Shown here: positions 1 through 4,711 of the stretch, one piece after another
Layout of the letters: the number at the start of each line of letters is the position of its first letter
How positions within the stretch are numbered: position 1 is the first letter of the stretch
Source of the DNA: SKVL01 sp046542915
GTDB taxonomy: Bacteria > Patescibacteriota > Minisyncoccia > Phycocordibacterales > CSBR16-193
DNA: 9,685 nucleotides
Assembly: GCA_046542915.1 (NCBI GenBank)
Contig: JBKHAI010000027.1
Coordinates: forward strand, 1-9,685
Reading direction: 5' to 3'
Position numbers and translations under genes: made by a program
Notes under the pieces: model-generated
Seen by the model: only the letters and a program-made list of their open reading frames with translations
Database searches by the model: none
What the model was told of the DNA's origin: nothing

Positions 1-11
1 ATAGAAAAAAT

Positions 12-39
12 AAAAGCACGCCTGAGGCGTGCTTTTTTT
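12..39. terminator. Bidirectional intrinsic terminator after the 57-aa gene
   Basis: A perfect 11-bp stem (12-22 with 26-36, core GCACGCC/GGCGTGC) closes on a 3-nt loop. On the plus strand it runs into seven T (33-39). On the minus strand it is followed by TTTTATTTTTT. It lies 18 bp past the stop of the minus-strand gene at 55-228, so it most likely ends that transcript. It could equally end a plus-strand transcript entering from outside the window. Confidence 0.85.
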
Positions 40-54
40 ATTGATCAAAAGAGC

Positions 55-228
55 TTAAATCCCAGAGTAGTTTTTAGCAATAAGATCACTGCCATAAAAA
101 ACATACTCACGATAACTTTTCTTTCCGGAAAAGAATTTAAGATCTTCCTTTTTCTTACTCGGCTCGTTTTTGGAAGAACTTTGCCTGGGATTGAAAAGAC
201 CTTTACGCTTTCTGCTTCTTCCTGCCAT
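55..228 (-). CDS. Small basic protein of unknown function (57 aa)
   Basis: I do not recognise this protein. It begins MAGRSRKRKG and is strongly basic: most of the first 40 residues are K, R, S or N with few hydrophobics, consistent with a disordered, nucleic-acid- or ribosome-binding tail. The C-terminal 20 residues are more ordered-looking and aromatic (YREYVFYG, KNYSGI). No cysteine, signal peptide or membrane segment is present. The gene looks real rather than a chance ORF because it has a full expression cassette: a promoter-like pair at 268-296, a strong Shine-Dalgarno AAAGGAGAG (234-242) five bases before ATG, and an intrinsic terminator 18 bp beyond the TAA. It follows the HNH-like gene on the same strand but is separated from it by that gene's own terminator, so it is probably its own unit. 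Function is unknown; RNA or DNA binding is only an inference from charge. Confidence 0.7.
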   Translation of the reverse strand: MAGRSRKRKGLFNPRQSSSKNEPSKKKEDLKFFSGKKSYREYVFYGSDLIAKNYSGI

Positions 229-233
229 TAGCT

Positions 234-242
234 CTCTCCTTT
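234..242 (-). promoter_or_regulatory. Shine-Dalgarno site of the 57-aa gene
   Basis: AAAGGAGAG read on the minus strand, five bases before ATG 228-226. It fixes the start of this short ORF. The whole initiation region (AAAGGAG, two variable bases, AGCTAATG) is nearly identical to that of the HNH-like gene at 1001-1017. Confidence 0.75.
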
Positions 243-267
243 GTTTAAATTGACAACGCTATCTCGT

Positions 268-296
268 ATCGTAACTGATAATTACAGAAATATCAA
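268..296 (-). promoter_or_regulatory. Promoter of the 57-aa gene
   Basis: On the minus strand, TTGATA (291-296) is separated by 17 bp from TACGAT (268-273), a 5/6 and a 4/6 match to the sigma-70 consensus. It begins directly after the U-tract of the upstream HNH-like gene's terminator, as expected for an independent unit. The predicted leader is about 33 nt and contains the Shine-Dalgarno site. Confidence 0.55.
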
Positions 297-298
297 GA

Positions 299-325
299 AA
301 ACACACTCCGGTATGGAGTGTGTTT
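299..325 (-). terminator. Intrinsic terminator of the HNH-like gene
   Basis: A perfect 11-bp stem (299-309 with 315-325, core CACACTCC/GGAGTGTG) with a 5-nt loop. On the minus strand it runs into TTTTCTTGAT. It sits 12 bp beyond the stop of the minus-strand gene at 338-1003. Confidence 0.75.
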
Positions 326-337
326 AAAAGGAGCATG

Positions 338-1003
338 CTAATTTAAAGGATCAAGGAAATTCTCTCTTTGTTTAAAAAGAAACTCTTTCAGGAACAAAAC
401 ATTACCTCCCCAAAAATAATTGACCAAAAGATCCAGTATCTCATACGGGGTACGGTTTATAAAAAGGTTATGAAATTTACGATGCAAATGTAAACTGACC
501 TTGGCTATATTATCTGCCAACCCTTTCACTCTTGTGGTAGGGACAATGTGATGCCGGTCGTTTCTCGGAAGCTGAACCTGCTTTATGAAGGACCAGCTCT
601 CAACAAAGCTGTCGGGAGCAAAAGCTTCATACTTCTTGAACTCCTTTATACCTTTTAGATCAAAGTAATTATTAATAAAGTAGATCTTTCCAGCCCAAAA
701 ATAGTTAACCAAAAAATCCAAAACCTCTTGCGGGGTACGGCTTTTAAATATCTGCCGATATTTACAACGAAGAGAATAGTTGATTTTTACAACATTGGTC
801 TCTTCTTTACCTCCTCCACGGATCAGAGGTACAACAAAAAGGAAAGAATTCCTACGCAAGCTTTCTTGCTGATGAAAGATCTTTTGATATCTTTGGAGAG
901 CTGAAGCTGAAGTCCAACGAACAATTTTACTACCAGCCGACGAATTTGAATTTATTCCGTTATCAGGACCGCGTAAATAAGACTCTCTTATACAATCAGT
1001 CAT
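338..1003 (-). CDS. Tandem HNH-like protein; first unit lacks all histidines (221 aa)
   Basis: The protein contains two copies of one unit. The C-terminal unit (about 147-208) has an HNH-like layout: RHHIVP with H151 and H152, N165, then H172, H174 and H178 in LHLHRKFHNLF, followed by TPYEILDLLVNYFWGG (185-200). The N-terminal unit (about 51-112) follows the same path: N52..VVP (57-59), N70, LRCKYRQIF, TPQEVLDFLVNYFWAG (90-105). There, H151/H152 are replaced by L55/F56, H172 by S77, H174 by R79 and H178 by R83, so it should not bind metal or cut. The linker (113-146) and N-terminal 50 residues match nothing I recognise. Start choice is secure: AAAGGAGGT lies five bases before ATG. HNH-like small proteins with an HHIxP motif are common in CPR genomes, usually of unknown role; nuclease activity here is inference. 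The gene has its own terminator and stands alone. Confidence 0.75.
   Translation of the reverse strand: MTDCIRESYLRGPDNGINSNSSAGSKIVRWTSASALQRYQKIFHQQESLRRNSFLFVVPLIRGGGKEETNVVKINYSLRCKYRQIFKSRTPQEVLDFLVNYFWAGKIYFINNYFDLKGIKEFKKYEAFAPDSFVESWSFIKQVQLPRNDRHHIVPTTRVKGLADNIAKVSLHLHRKFHNLFINRTPYEILDLLVNYFWGGNVLFLKEFLFKQRENFLDPLN
409..455. repeat. Direct repeat copy B inside the HNH-like gene
   Basis: This 47-bp segment, encoding TPYEILDLLVNYFWGG, matches 694-740 at 39 of 47 positions by direct comparison, without gaps. The last ten bases (CGGGGTACGG) are identical. It is the DNA trace of the internal domain duplication; outside this core the two copies diverge strongly. Confidence 0.8.
694..740. 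repeat. Direct repeat copy A inside the HNH-like gene
   Basis: This is the partner of 409-455 and encodes TPQEVLDFLVNYFWAG in the first, histidine-less unit. Offset between copies is 285 bp (95 codons), which gives the size of the duplicated module. Confidence 0.8.
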
Positions 1004-1008
1004 TAGCT

Positions 1009-1017
1009 ACCTCCTTT
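1009..1017 (-). promoter_or_regulatory. Shine-Dalgarno site of the HNH-like gene
   Basis: AAAGGAGGT on the minus strand, a near-perfect anti-SD complement, five bases before ATG 1003-1001. It decides the start codon and predicts efficient translation. Confidence 0.8.
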
Positions 1018-1046
1018 ATTATGATTTTAAGGTACTTACAGTTATT

Positions 1047-1055
1047 AATATAACA
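1047..1055 (-). promoter_or_regulatory. Extended -10 promoter of the HNH-like gene
   Basis: TGT-TATATT on the minus strand is an extended -10 (TGn plus a 5/6 hexamer). The -35 position at 17 bp reads AACTTT and is poor. The predicted leader is about 35-40 nt. Confidence 0.4.
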
Positions 1056-1094
1056 CAACTTTTTAGATCAAAGTTTAAAAAATATCCACAAAGT

Positions 1095-1129
1095 AATACC
1101 TCTCTTGTTTTTTAGAGAGGTATTTTTTT
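1095..1129. terminator. Hairpin after the Zn-ribbon gene, U-tract stronger on plus strand
   Basis: An 11-bp perfect stem (1095-1105 with 1114-1124, core ACCTCTCT/AGAGAGGT) with an 8-nt T-rich loop. It begins right after the minus-strand stop of the gene at 1129-1329, where a terminator is expected. On the minus strand the stem is followed only by ACTTTG, a poor U-tract. On the plus strand it is followed by seven T. Confidence 0.6.
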
Positions 1130-1329
1130 CAAGTCTCCGTGAGCTCAGAGATCCTTTTATCTACAAAATCTTTAACAAACCTTAAGGCCTTCAGTTCCTT
1201 TTCGGGTACGATGTAACCGTTCCCGTTAATATGCTCACATTTCTCACACAAAAAAAGATTCGCTTGACTTGAGACCTTTAAAAAGATCTCTTCACATAAA
1301 GGGCAGTACTTAACCATTACAGAAACCAT
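1129..1329 (-). CDS. Small putative Zn-ribbon protein (66 aa)
   Basis: Two CxxC knuckles, C9-P-L-C12 and C28-E-K-C31, are spaced 15 residues apart, the usual geometry for a four-cysteine zinc ribbon. The C-terminal half (about 43-64) is charged and probably helical (ELKALRFVKDFVDKRISEL). There is no membrane segment. Zinc binding is well supported by the motif, but the partner is not: such mini zinc ribbons can bind nucleic acid or act as protein adaptors, and I cannot name a family. AAAGGAG six bases before ATG 1329-1327 supports this start; a second in-frame ATG at residue 5 has no such site. A promoter-like pair lies at 1380-1408. The gene lies between the exonuclease-like and HNH-like genes on the same strand, each apparently with its own promoter. 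Confidence 0.7.
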   Translation of the reverse strand: MVSVMVKYCPLCEEIFLKVSSQANLFLCEKCEHINGNGYIVPEKELKALRFVKDFVDKRISELTET

Positions 1330-1357
1330 ATCATTCTCCTTTCTTAAGGATAAGGTT

Positions 1358-1371
1358 TATAAGAACTTATA
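1358..1371. repeat. Short inverted repeat in the Zn-ribbon gene leader
   Basis: TATAAG-AA-CTTATA, with perfect 6-bp arms, lies between the predicted -10 and the Shine-Dalgarno site. It could be an operator half-site pair, or the arm may itself act as an alternative -10 (TATAAG on the minus strand). It is short and AT-rich, so chance is possible. Confidence 0.3.
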
Positions 1372-1379
1372 CTAGCTAA

Positions 1380-1408
1380 AAAATAGAACTTTTTTTTGAT
1401 CTTGTAAA
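1380..1408 (-). promoter_or_regulatory. Promoter of the Zn-ribbon gene
   Basis: On the minus strand, TTTACA (1403-1408, 5/6) is 17 bp from TATTTT (1380-1385, 4/6), with an A-rich spacer. The predicted leader is about 44 nt and holds the inverted repeat 1358-1371 and the Shine-Dalgarno site. Confidence 0.4.
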
Positions 1409-1447
1409 CCAAGTTATACACAAAAAACAACTCCAAAAAAGAAGGTC

Positions 1448-2047
1448 TTAAAAATTTCCACTGTTGTGAACCGGCTGGTCTTTAAATCGCTCAAAGAGAA
1501 ATCTTCCATAAAAGAAACGATGGAAAGCTTCGGCTTCCCAGATAGCACCGTTTAAAGCATTATGTGGGAGCGGTTCTTTGGGGAGTCCCAGATATTCCAT
1601 TATGGTGTCGGAGTTTATATTACTTCTGCCGTTTTTTTTAGGCAAAGTGTCACCATTTCTGATCATATTAAAAAAAGCGATAGAATGAAGATCCACTACT
1701 CTATGAGCCAAAGAGATACTAACCTCATCATTACGACGATAAGCGTTCTCTAAAAAAACAAGATCAAAATGAGGATTATGACCGGCTATAGTATGATCTT
1801 CGGAGTTTTCCACCCAGAGACGAAAAGAATCCAAAAGCTGAGCTTCGCTTTGTTTTTCCGGATCAAAAACATCTTCGCGAGTGAAGCCGTTTACGTCAAG
1901 TGCCTCTTGGCTAATATGGGCGTCTTCCCAAAGTCGACATTCTCCATAAAAATATCTTTCGGGATGCAAGAAATCAATAGCTCCGATACTCAATATTCCA
2001 TGAACCCTGTGATCCACTCCAGAAGCTTCAAGATCAACTACTAACAT
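1448..2047 (-). CDS. DEDDh-type 3'-5' exonuclease-fold protein, last acidic ligand replaced by Gly
   Basis: This is a DnaQ/RNase H-fold exonuclease-family protein of 199 aa, full length for a free-standing domain. Exo I is VVDLEASG with D5 and E7. Exo II is AGHNPHFD with D95. The Exo III His is H162 in PHNALNGA. In classical DEDDh enzymes the final metal-binding Asp lies five residues after this His (H-x4-D); here that position is G167. The nearest acidic residues are E171 and E173. It may therefore use an altered metal site, or be a CPR-specific variant; I have the impression that related CPR proteins share the HNALxGA form but cannot confirm it. Substrate (DNA proofreading, RNA or oligonucleotide) is undetermined. 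No Shine-Dalgarno site is present; TGT-TACAAT lies 6 nt before ATG, predicting a leaderless mRNA. It lies 42 bp after the Ada-like gene with no terminator between, so read-through is also likely. Confidence 0.85.
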   Translation of the reverse strand: MLVVDLEASGVDHRVHGILSIGAIDFLHPERYFYGECRLWEDAHISQEALDVNGFTREDVFDPEKQSEAQLLDSFRLWVENSEDHTIAGHNPHFDLVFLENAYRRNDEVSISLAHRVVDLHSIAFFNMIRNGDTLPKKNGRSNINSDTIMEYLGLPKEPLPHNALNGAIWEAEAFHRFFYGRFLFERFKDQPVHNSGNF

Positions 2048-2053
2048 ATAGGT

Positions 2054-2062
2054 ATTGTAACA
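2054..2062 (-). promoter_or_regulatory. Extended -10 promoter placing transcription start at the exonuclease ATG
   Basis: TGT-TACAAT on the minus strand (5/6 hexamer plus TGn) ends 6 nt before ATG 2047. The expected start of transcription therefore falls on the A of ATG. A TTGAAT at 2080-2085 is 20 bp upstream, too far to be a normal -35. Confidence 0.5.
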
Positions 2063-2089
2063 TAAGAAACTGTATTCTGATTCAAAGTG

Positions 2090-2473
2090 TCATTGGTTTA
2101 ACCCTTTGCAGTTACTGGCCGGCCGATAACCCGCCTCCCGAGCTTCGGTTTCAGAAACAAACCAAACTTCATTCTCCGTGTTTATTCGCTGAGCGCCGGA
2201 ACACCACGGCAAGTGATAAACCTCACCGTTTTTGGAACCCACAACAAAACCTTCTTCTTTATTGATCTCTTCAATAAATGAGATATCTTTTTCCTCATCA
2301 ACTGCCGACATGGCTTCAAAATCATATTCCACTTTCACCGGCGTCTTACTCTCCTCTATTACCGATAGACGTCCCAGACCGAAAGAAAGAAAAGAAACCA
2401 GAGCAAAAATGACAAAAAACTCAGTAAAGGTCCTGATCTTTTTGATCTTCTCTTTTGATGAAAAATCTTGCAC
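2090..2473 (-). CDS. Membrane-anchored protein with Ada-like metal-binding domain (127 aa)
   Basis: The N-terminus is basic, followed by one hydrophobic segment (about 18-36, FFVIFALVSFLSFGLG), then an acidic linker (about 50-75). A compact C-terminal domain (about 76-125) carries the signature GSKNGEVYHLPWC ... GYRPASNC. With positive residues before the segment, the domain should face outward. It resembles the metal-binding fold of the Ada N-terminal domain, but only two cysteines (C91, C122) and H87 are visible, not Ada's four cysteines, and there is no helix-turn-helix or methyltransferase part. DNA-repair function is thus not implied; membrane-tethered forms of this domain are recurrent in CPR genomes and uncharacterised. 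The start is GTG: no ATG fits, and TATAAA ends 8 nt before it, giving a leaderless prediction. It diverges from rpmA and shares its -35 region. Confidence 0.75.
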   Translation of the reverse strand: MQDFSSKEKIKKIRTFTEFFVIFALVSFLSFGLGRLSVIEESKTPVKVEYDFEAMSAVDEEKDISFIEEINKEEGFVVGSKNGEVYHLPWCSGAQRINTENEVWFVSETEAREAGYRPASNCKGLNQ

Positions 2474-2481
2474 TATCTTTT

Positions 2482-2510
2482 TTTATAATATATAATAATT
2501 CCACTTGAAA
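2482..2510 (-). promoter_or_regulatory. Promoter of the Ada-like gene, sharing a -35 hexamer with rpmA
   Basis: On the minus strand, TATAAA (2482-2487) lies 17 bp from TTTCAA (2505-2510). The -10 is 5/6; the -35 is only 3/6 and is the complement of rpmA's TTGAAA. The -10 ends 8 nt before GTG 2473. Confidence 0.45.
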
Positions 2511-2532
2511 TTGATATTACCATAAGTATAAA
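2505..2532 (+). promoter_or_regulatory. Promoter of rpmA, predicted leaderless
   Basis: TTGAAA (2505-2510, 5/6) and TATAAA (2527-2532, 5/6) are 16 bp apart. Only five bases separate the -10 from ATG 2538, so transcription should begin at or near the start codon. No Shine-Dalgarno site is present. Confidence 0.55.
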
Positions 2533-2537
2533 ACATT

Positions 2538-2816
2538 ATGTCAACGAAAAAAGCAGGAGGTACAGTAAAAAACGGTCGCGATTCAAATCCGAATTATCTC
2601 GGAATGAAGCTTAATAATGGCCAAAAAGCCAAGATCGGCTCAATACTGGTGCGGCAAAGAGGAACCAGATTCTTGCCTGGGGAAAATGTTGGAATGGGAA
2701 AGGATCATACTCTTTTCGCCTTAAAAGAAGGAATTGTAACTTTGTCAGTTAAAAGAAAAAAGAGGTTTAACAATCGCACCGTCTCCAAAAAAGCCATAAA
2801 CGTCTTACCGGTCTAA
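2538..2816 (+). CDS. rpmA: 50S ribosomal protein L27
   Basis: This is L27 (bL27), whose N-terminal tail reaches the peptidyl-transferase centre of the large subunit. Family hallmarks are the KKAGGT...NGRDSNPN start, the [25 protein letters not shown] core (about 38-62), and a basic C-terminus. At 92 aa it is slightly longer than the E. coli protein (85). The mature tail reads STKKAGG rather than AHKKAGG, so the family's usual early His is Thr. There is no N-terminal propeptide of the kind removed by the Prp protease in Firmicutes. The start is fixed by the tail and by TATAAA five bases upstream. It is usually in an operon with rplU; here it is a single-gene unit converging on rplI, while rplU is about 6.4 kb away on the other strand. 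Confidence 0.97.
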   Translation: MSTKKAGGTVKNGRDSNPNYLGMKLNNGQKAKIGSILVRQRGTRFLPGENVGMGKDHTLFALKEGIVTLSVKRKKRFNNRTVSKKAINVLPV

Positions 2817-2843
2817 TTTAAAGGTACCGCCTATAACAAAACC

Positions 2844-2871
2844 AAAACCGCCCTCTATGAAGGCGGTTTTT
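2844..2871. terminator. Bidirectional terminator between rpmA and rplI
   Basis: A 9-bp stem AAAACCGCC/GGCGGTTTT (2844-2852 with 2862-2870) with a 9-nt loop lies between the convergent stops. The plus strand gives TTTTTAATT and the minus strand TTTTGGTTTTG after the stem, so one hairpin can end both transcripts. Confidence 0.85.
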
Positions 2872-2891
2872 AATTATCATTTATTTCTATA

Positions 2892-3338
2892 TTACTCGGA
2901 CTTGACAGAGACCTTCACCGAAAGACCTTCTTTCTCTTCAAGATCCACCGGAATGGTGTACTCGCCAACCTCCTTGATCGGAGCTTTCAAGACCAGATCC
3001 TCAGCGTTAATATCAATATCGGCTTGCTCTTTCAGGACCGTCATAATATCTTCCTTTTCAATACCGGCGAAAAGAACTCCTTTCTCGTTGGCCTTGGCTT
3101 TGATCTCCATCGGCTTATCTTTTAAGGAATCCAACTTTTGAGTTAGATCTTCAATATAAGTGTTCCTTTTAACTCGCTCATTCTCTCTCAATTTCTCTAT
3201 CTCTTGTTCCTTGGCCGGTGTTGCAAATTCTGCCAAGCCGTTCGGGATCAGATAATTTAATGCATAACCGTCAGCGGCATCTATCATATCAAATTTTTTT
3301 CCAAGTTTTGCTATGTCCTGAAGAAGAATAATTTTCAT
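2892..3338 (-). CDS. rplI: 50S ribosomal protein L9
   Basis: This is full-length L9 (bL9, 148 aa), a two-domain large-subunit protein near the L1 stalk. The N-terminal domain starts MKIILLQDIAKLGKK and contains GYALNYLIPNGLA (24-36). A charged central helix (about 41-75) leads to the C-terminal domain (about 78-148) with KGVLFAG and the PIKEVGEYTIPV motif. Some CPR groups are known to lack L9, so its presence helps place the organism away from them. In many bacteria rplI sits beside dnaB with rpsF, ssb and rpsR; here dnaB is about 3.8 kb away on the opposite strand. TGT-TAATAT ends 6 nt before ATG and no Shine-Dalgarno site is seen, so the mRNA is predicted leaderless. Confidence 0.97.
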   Translation of the reverse strand: MKIILLQDIAKLGKKFDMIDAADGYALNYLIPNGLAEFATPAKEQEIEKLRENERVKRNTYIEDLTQKLDSLKDKPMEIKAKANEKGVLFAGIEKEDIMTVLKEQADIDINAEDLVLKAPIKEVGEYTIPVDLEEKEGLSVKVSVKSE

Positions 3339-3344
3339 ACTAAA

Positions 3345-3353
3345 ATATTAACA
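3345..3353 (-). promoter_or_regulatory. Extended -10 promoter of rplI
   Basis: TGT-TAATAT on the minus strand (TGn with a 4/6 hexamer) ends 6 nt before ATG 3338. There is no good -35. The spacing matches that of cysS and the exonuclease gene, which is the main argument for it. Confidence 0.4.
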
Positions 3354-3397
3354 AACTAATAAATTCTTTTCTCCCTGATGTATATAACACTTTTACC

Positions 3398-3433
3398 AAA
3401 AAACAGCAACCCCGGTAGTAATTATCGGCTGCT
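3398..3433 (-). terminator. Probable intrinsic terminator of ctpA
   Basis: On the minus strand, AGCAGCC (3433-3427, overlapping the ctpA stop) can pair with GGTTGCT (3411-3405) with one G-U wobble and a 15-nt loop. One base later come six T (3403-3398). The loop is large and the stem short, so it is weaker than the others here. Confidence 0.5.
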
Positions 3434-4673
3434 ATTCATCGTTCAAGAGAAATTCCAGAGCTCTATCAAATTGAGGGTCTACTCCTTCTTGGTACTCCTC
3501 CTCCGTTAACTCTACCTCTATATCCGGCTCAATTCCTTCCCCCTCAAAGGAATGTCCTTCCGGAGTCAACCATTCCGCAATAGTAACCTTTAATGAGGTG
3601 TCAGAACCGATCTCCATGACCTCTTGAACAGAACCTTTACCGAAAGTTTGTGAACCGATCGTAGTAGCAACCCCGTGATCACTTAAAGCACCGGCAACTA
3701 TTTCAGAAGCTGAGGCCGAACCACCATTTATGAGAACAACCATATCCAGATCGTTGATCGGAGAATGATAACCTTTGCTTCTATAAACTTTTTCTTCCCT
3801 GTTGTCACTGAACTTTTCTCTTATAACAACTTCACCTTCCTTTAAAAAGTAGCTGGCAACTTCTACTGACGCCTGAAGGTAACCACCGGGGTTATTTCTG
3901 AGATCCACGATCAATTTATCAGATCCACTGTTATTAAATTCTCTTATTGCTTCTCTGAATTTGGAAACCGACTGGCCGGCAAAATTAAAAAGTCTTATCA
4001 CAAAGACGCCGTCCTCTCTTAGCTCTGTCTCAATGGTGGGAATATCAATAACACCTCTAACTATGCTGAACTCCAGAGGTTCATTTTCTCCTTCTCTTAA
4101 GACGGACAGCTCGACCTCGGTCCCCTTTTCTCCTCTAATAAGATCCACGGCTTCTTCTACCGTAATACCTTTTGTAGATTCACCATCTATCTCTATGATC
4201 TTGTCACCCGATTCCACTCCGGCTTCTTCAGCGGGAGTTCCTTGTAGAGGGGCCACGACGGTTATGACCTCATCACGTTCTCCTATCTCCATTCCAACTC
4301 CTTCAAACTGTCCTGATATATCGCTTTCAAACTTCTCTGATTCTTTGGGAGGCATAAAGACCGTATTAGGGTCATCATATGCCCGAGTGAGGCCCTTAGC
4401 AGCTTCCCAGACCCTTTCCTGAGTCGATACTTCCGACCCCTTTATATGATTTGCTTCCAAGGCCTTCCAGGTCTCCCAAAAAACCGAAAAATCAACGTTT
4501 TCCGGTTTATCTTCCTCTTTGTTCTTCAAGCCAGAAACATCGGCAACACTCTGATCATCTAGGTCAGAACCGGTCGCTACGCCGGCAAAAAAAGCTCCGG
4601 TCATTAAAATGATGACCAGTATCGATATAAACAAGAACCTGTTAGCCAGAATATTTTGCTTTTCGTCTTCCAT
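3432..4673 (-). CDS. ctpA: S41-family C-terminal processing serine protease, membrane-anchored
   Basis: A carboxyl-terminal processing protease (CtpA/Prc family, 413 aa) that acts outside the membrane on envelope proteins. In order: a short cytoplasmic N-terminus, one signal-anchor segment (about 13-34), a helical region (about 62-118), a PDZ domain (about 121-208) with GVGMEI and AEEAGVESGDKIIEIDG, then the S41 core. The core carries VDLRNNPGGYL (256-266), the catalytic Ser S321 in GGSASASE, and K346 with Q350 in TFGKGSVQ. The Ser-Lys distance of 25 matches the family, so it should be active. The tail ends in an acidic Glu-rich segment after GEGIEPDIEV. The promoter TTGACC-17-GATAAT ends 9 nt before ATG with no Shine-Dalgarno site, giving a near-leaderless mRNA. 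It diverges from corA across 67 bp. Confidence 0.93.
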   Translation of the reverse strand: MEDEKQNILANRFLFISILVIILMTGAFFAGVATGSDLDDQSVADVSGLKNKEEDKPENVDFSVFWETWKALEANHIKGSEVSTQERVWEAAKGLTRAYDDPNTVFMPPKESEKFESDISGQFEGVGMEIGERDEVITVVAPLQGTPAEEAGVESGDKIIEIDGESTKGITVEEAVDLIRGEKGTEVELSVLREGENEPLEFSIVRGVIDIPTIETELREDGVFVIRLFNFAGQSVSKFREAIREFNNSGSDKLIVDLRNNPGGYLQASVEVASYFLKEGEVVIREKFSDNREEKVYRSKGYHSPINDLDMVVLINGGSASASEIVAGALSDHGVATTIGSQTFGKGSVQEVMEIGSDTSLKVTIAEWLTPEGHSFEGEGIEPDIEVELTEEEYQEGVDPQFDRALEFLLNDE

Positions 4674-4682
4674 AACGTGGTT

Positions 4683-4711
4683 ATTATCTCAAAATGTACC
4701 CATCTGGTCAA
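4683..4711 (-). promoter_or_regulatory. Strong promoter of ctpA
   Basis: On the minus strand, TTGACC (4706-4711, 5/6) is exactly 17 bp from GATAAT (4683-4688, 5/6), the best sigma-70-type pair in the window. The -10 ends 9 nt before ATG 4673. Its -35 overlaps the -35 of corA on the other strand. Confidence 0.65.

Noticed and set aside
279..283. Terminator stem 299-325 considered as part of a longer repeat or attachment site with the hairpin at 12-36
   Set aside because: The stems share no sequence beyond being GC-cored hairpins. No direct repeat or integrase is present, so they are simply terminators.
1562..2044. Two plus-strand ORFs of 63 and 91 codons inside the exonuclease-like gene
   Set aside because: They lie wholly antisense to a gene with clear Exo I/II/III motifs. 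Their translations show no family features and no SD or promoter fits them.
1..2100. The left-hand block as a defence or mobile island
   Set aside because: HNH-like, Zn-ribbon and exonuclease-like genes side by side are suggestive. However, each has its own promoter and there is no integrase, transposase, toxin-antitoxin pair, repeat boundary or partner ATPase, so a system cannot be supported.
3961..4422. 153-codon plus-strand ORF antisense to ctpA
   Set aside because: The Ser/Pro/Thr-rich translation is what the complement of the acidic, Glu-rich PDZ coding sequence gives. No initiation signal is present, and the opposite strand is an unambiguous S41 protease.
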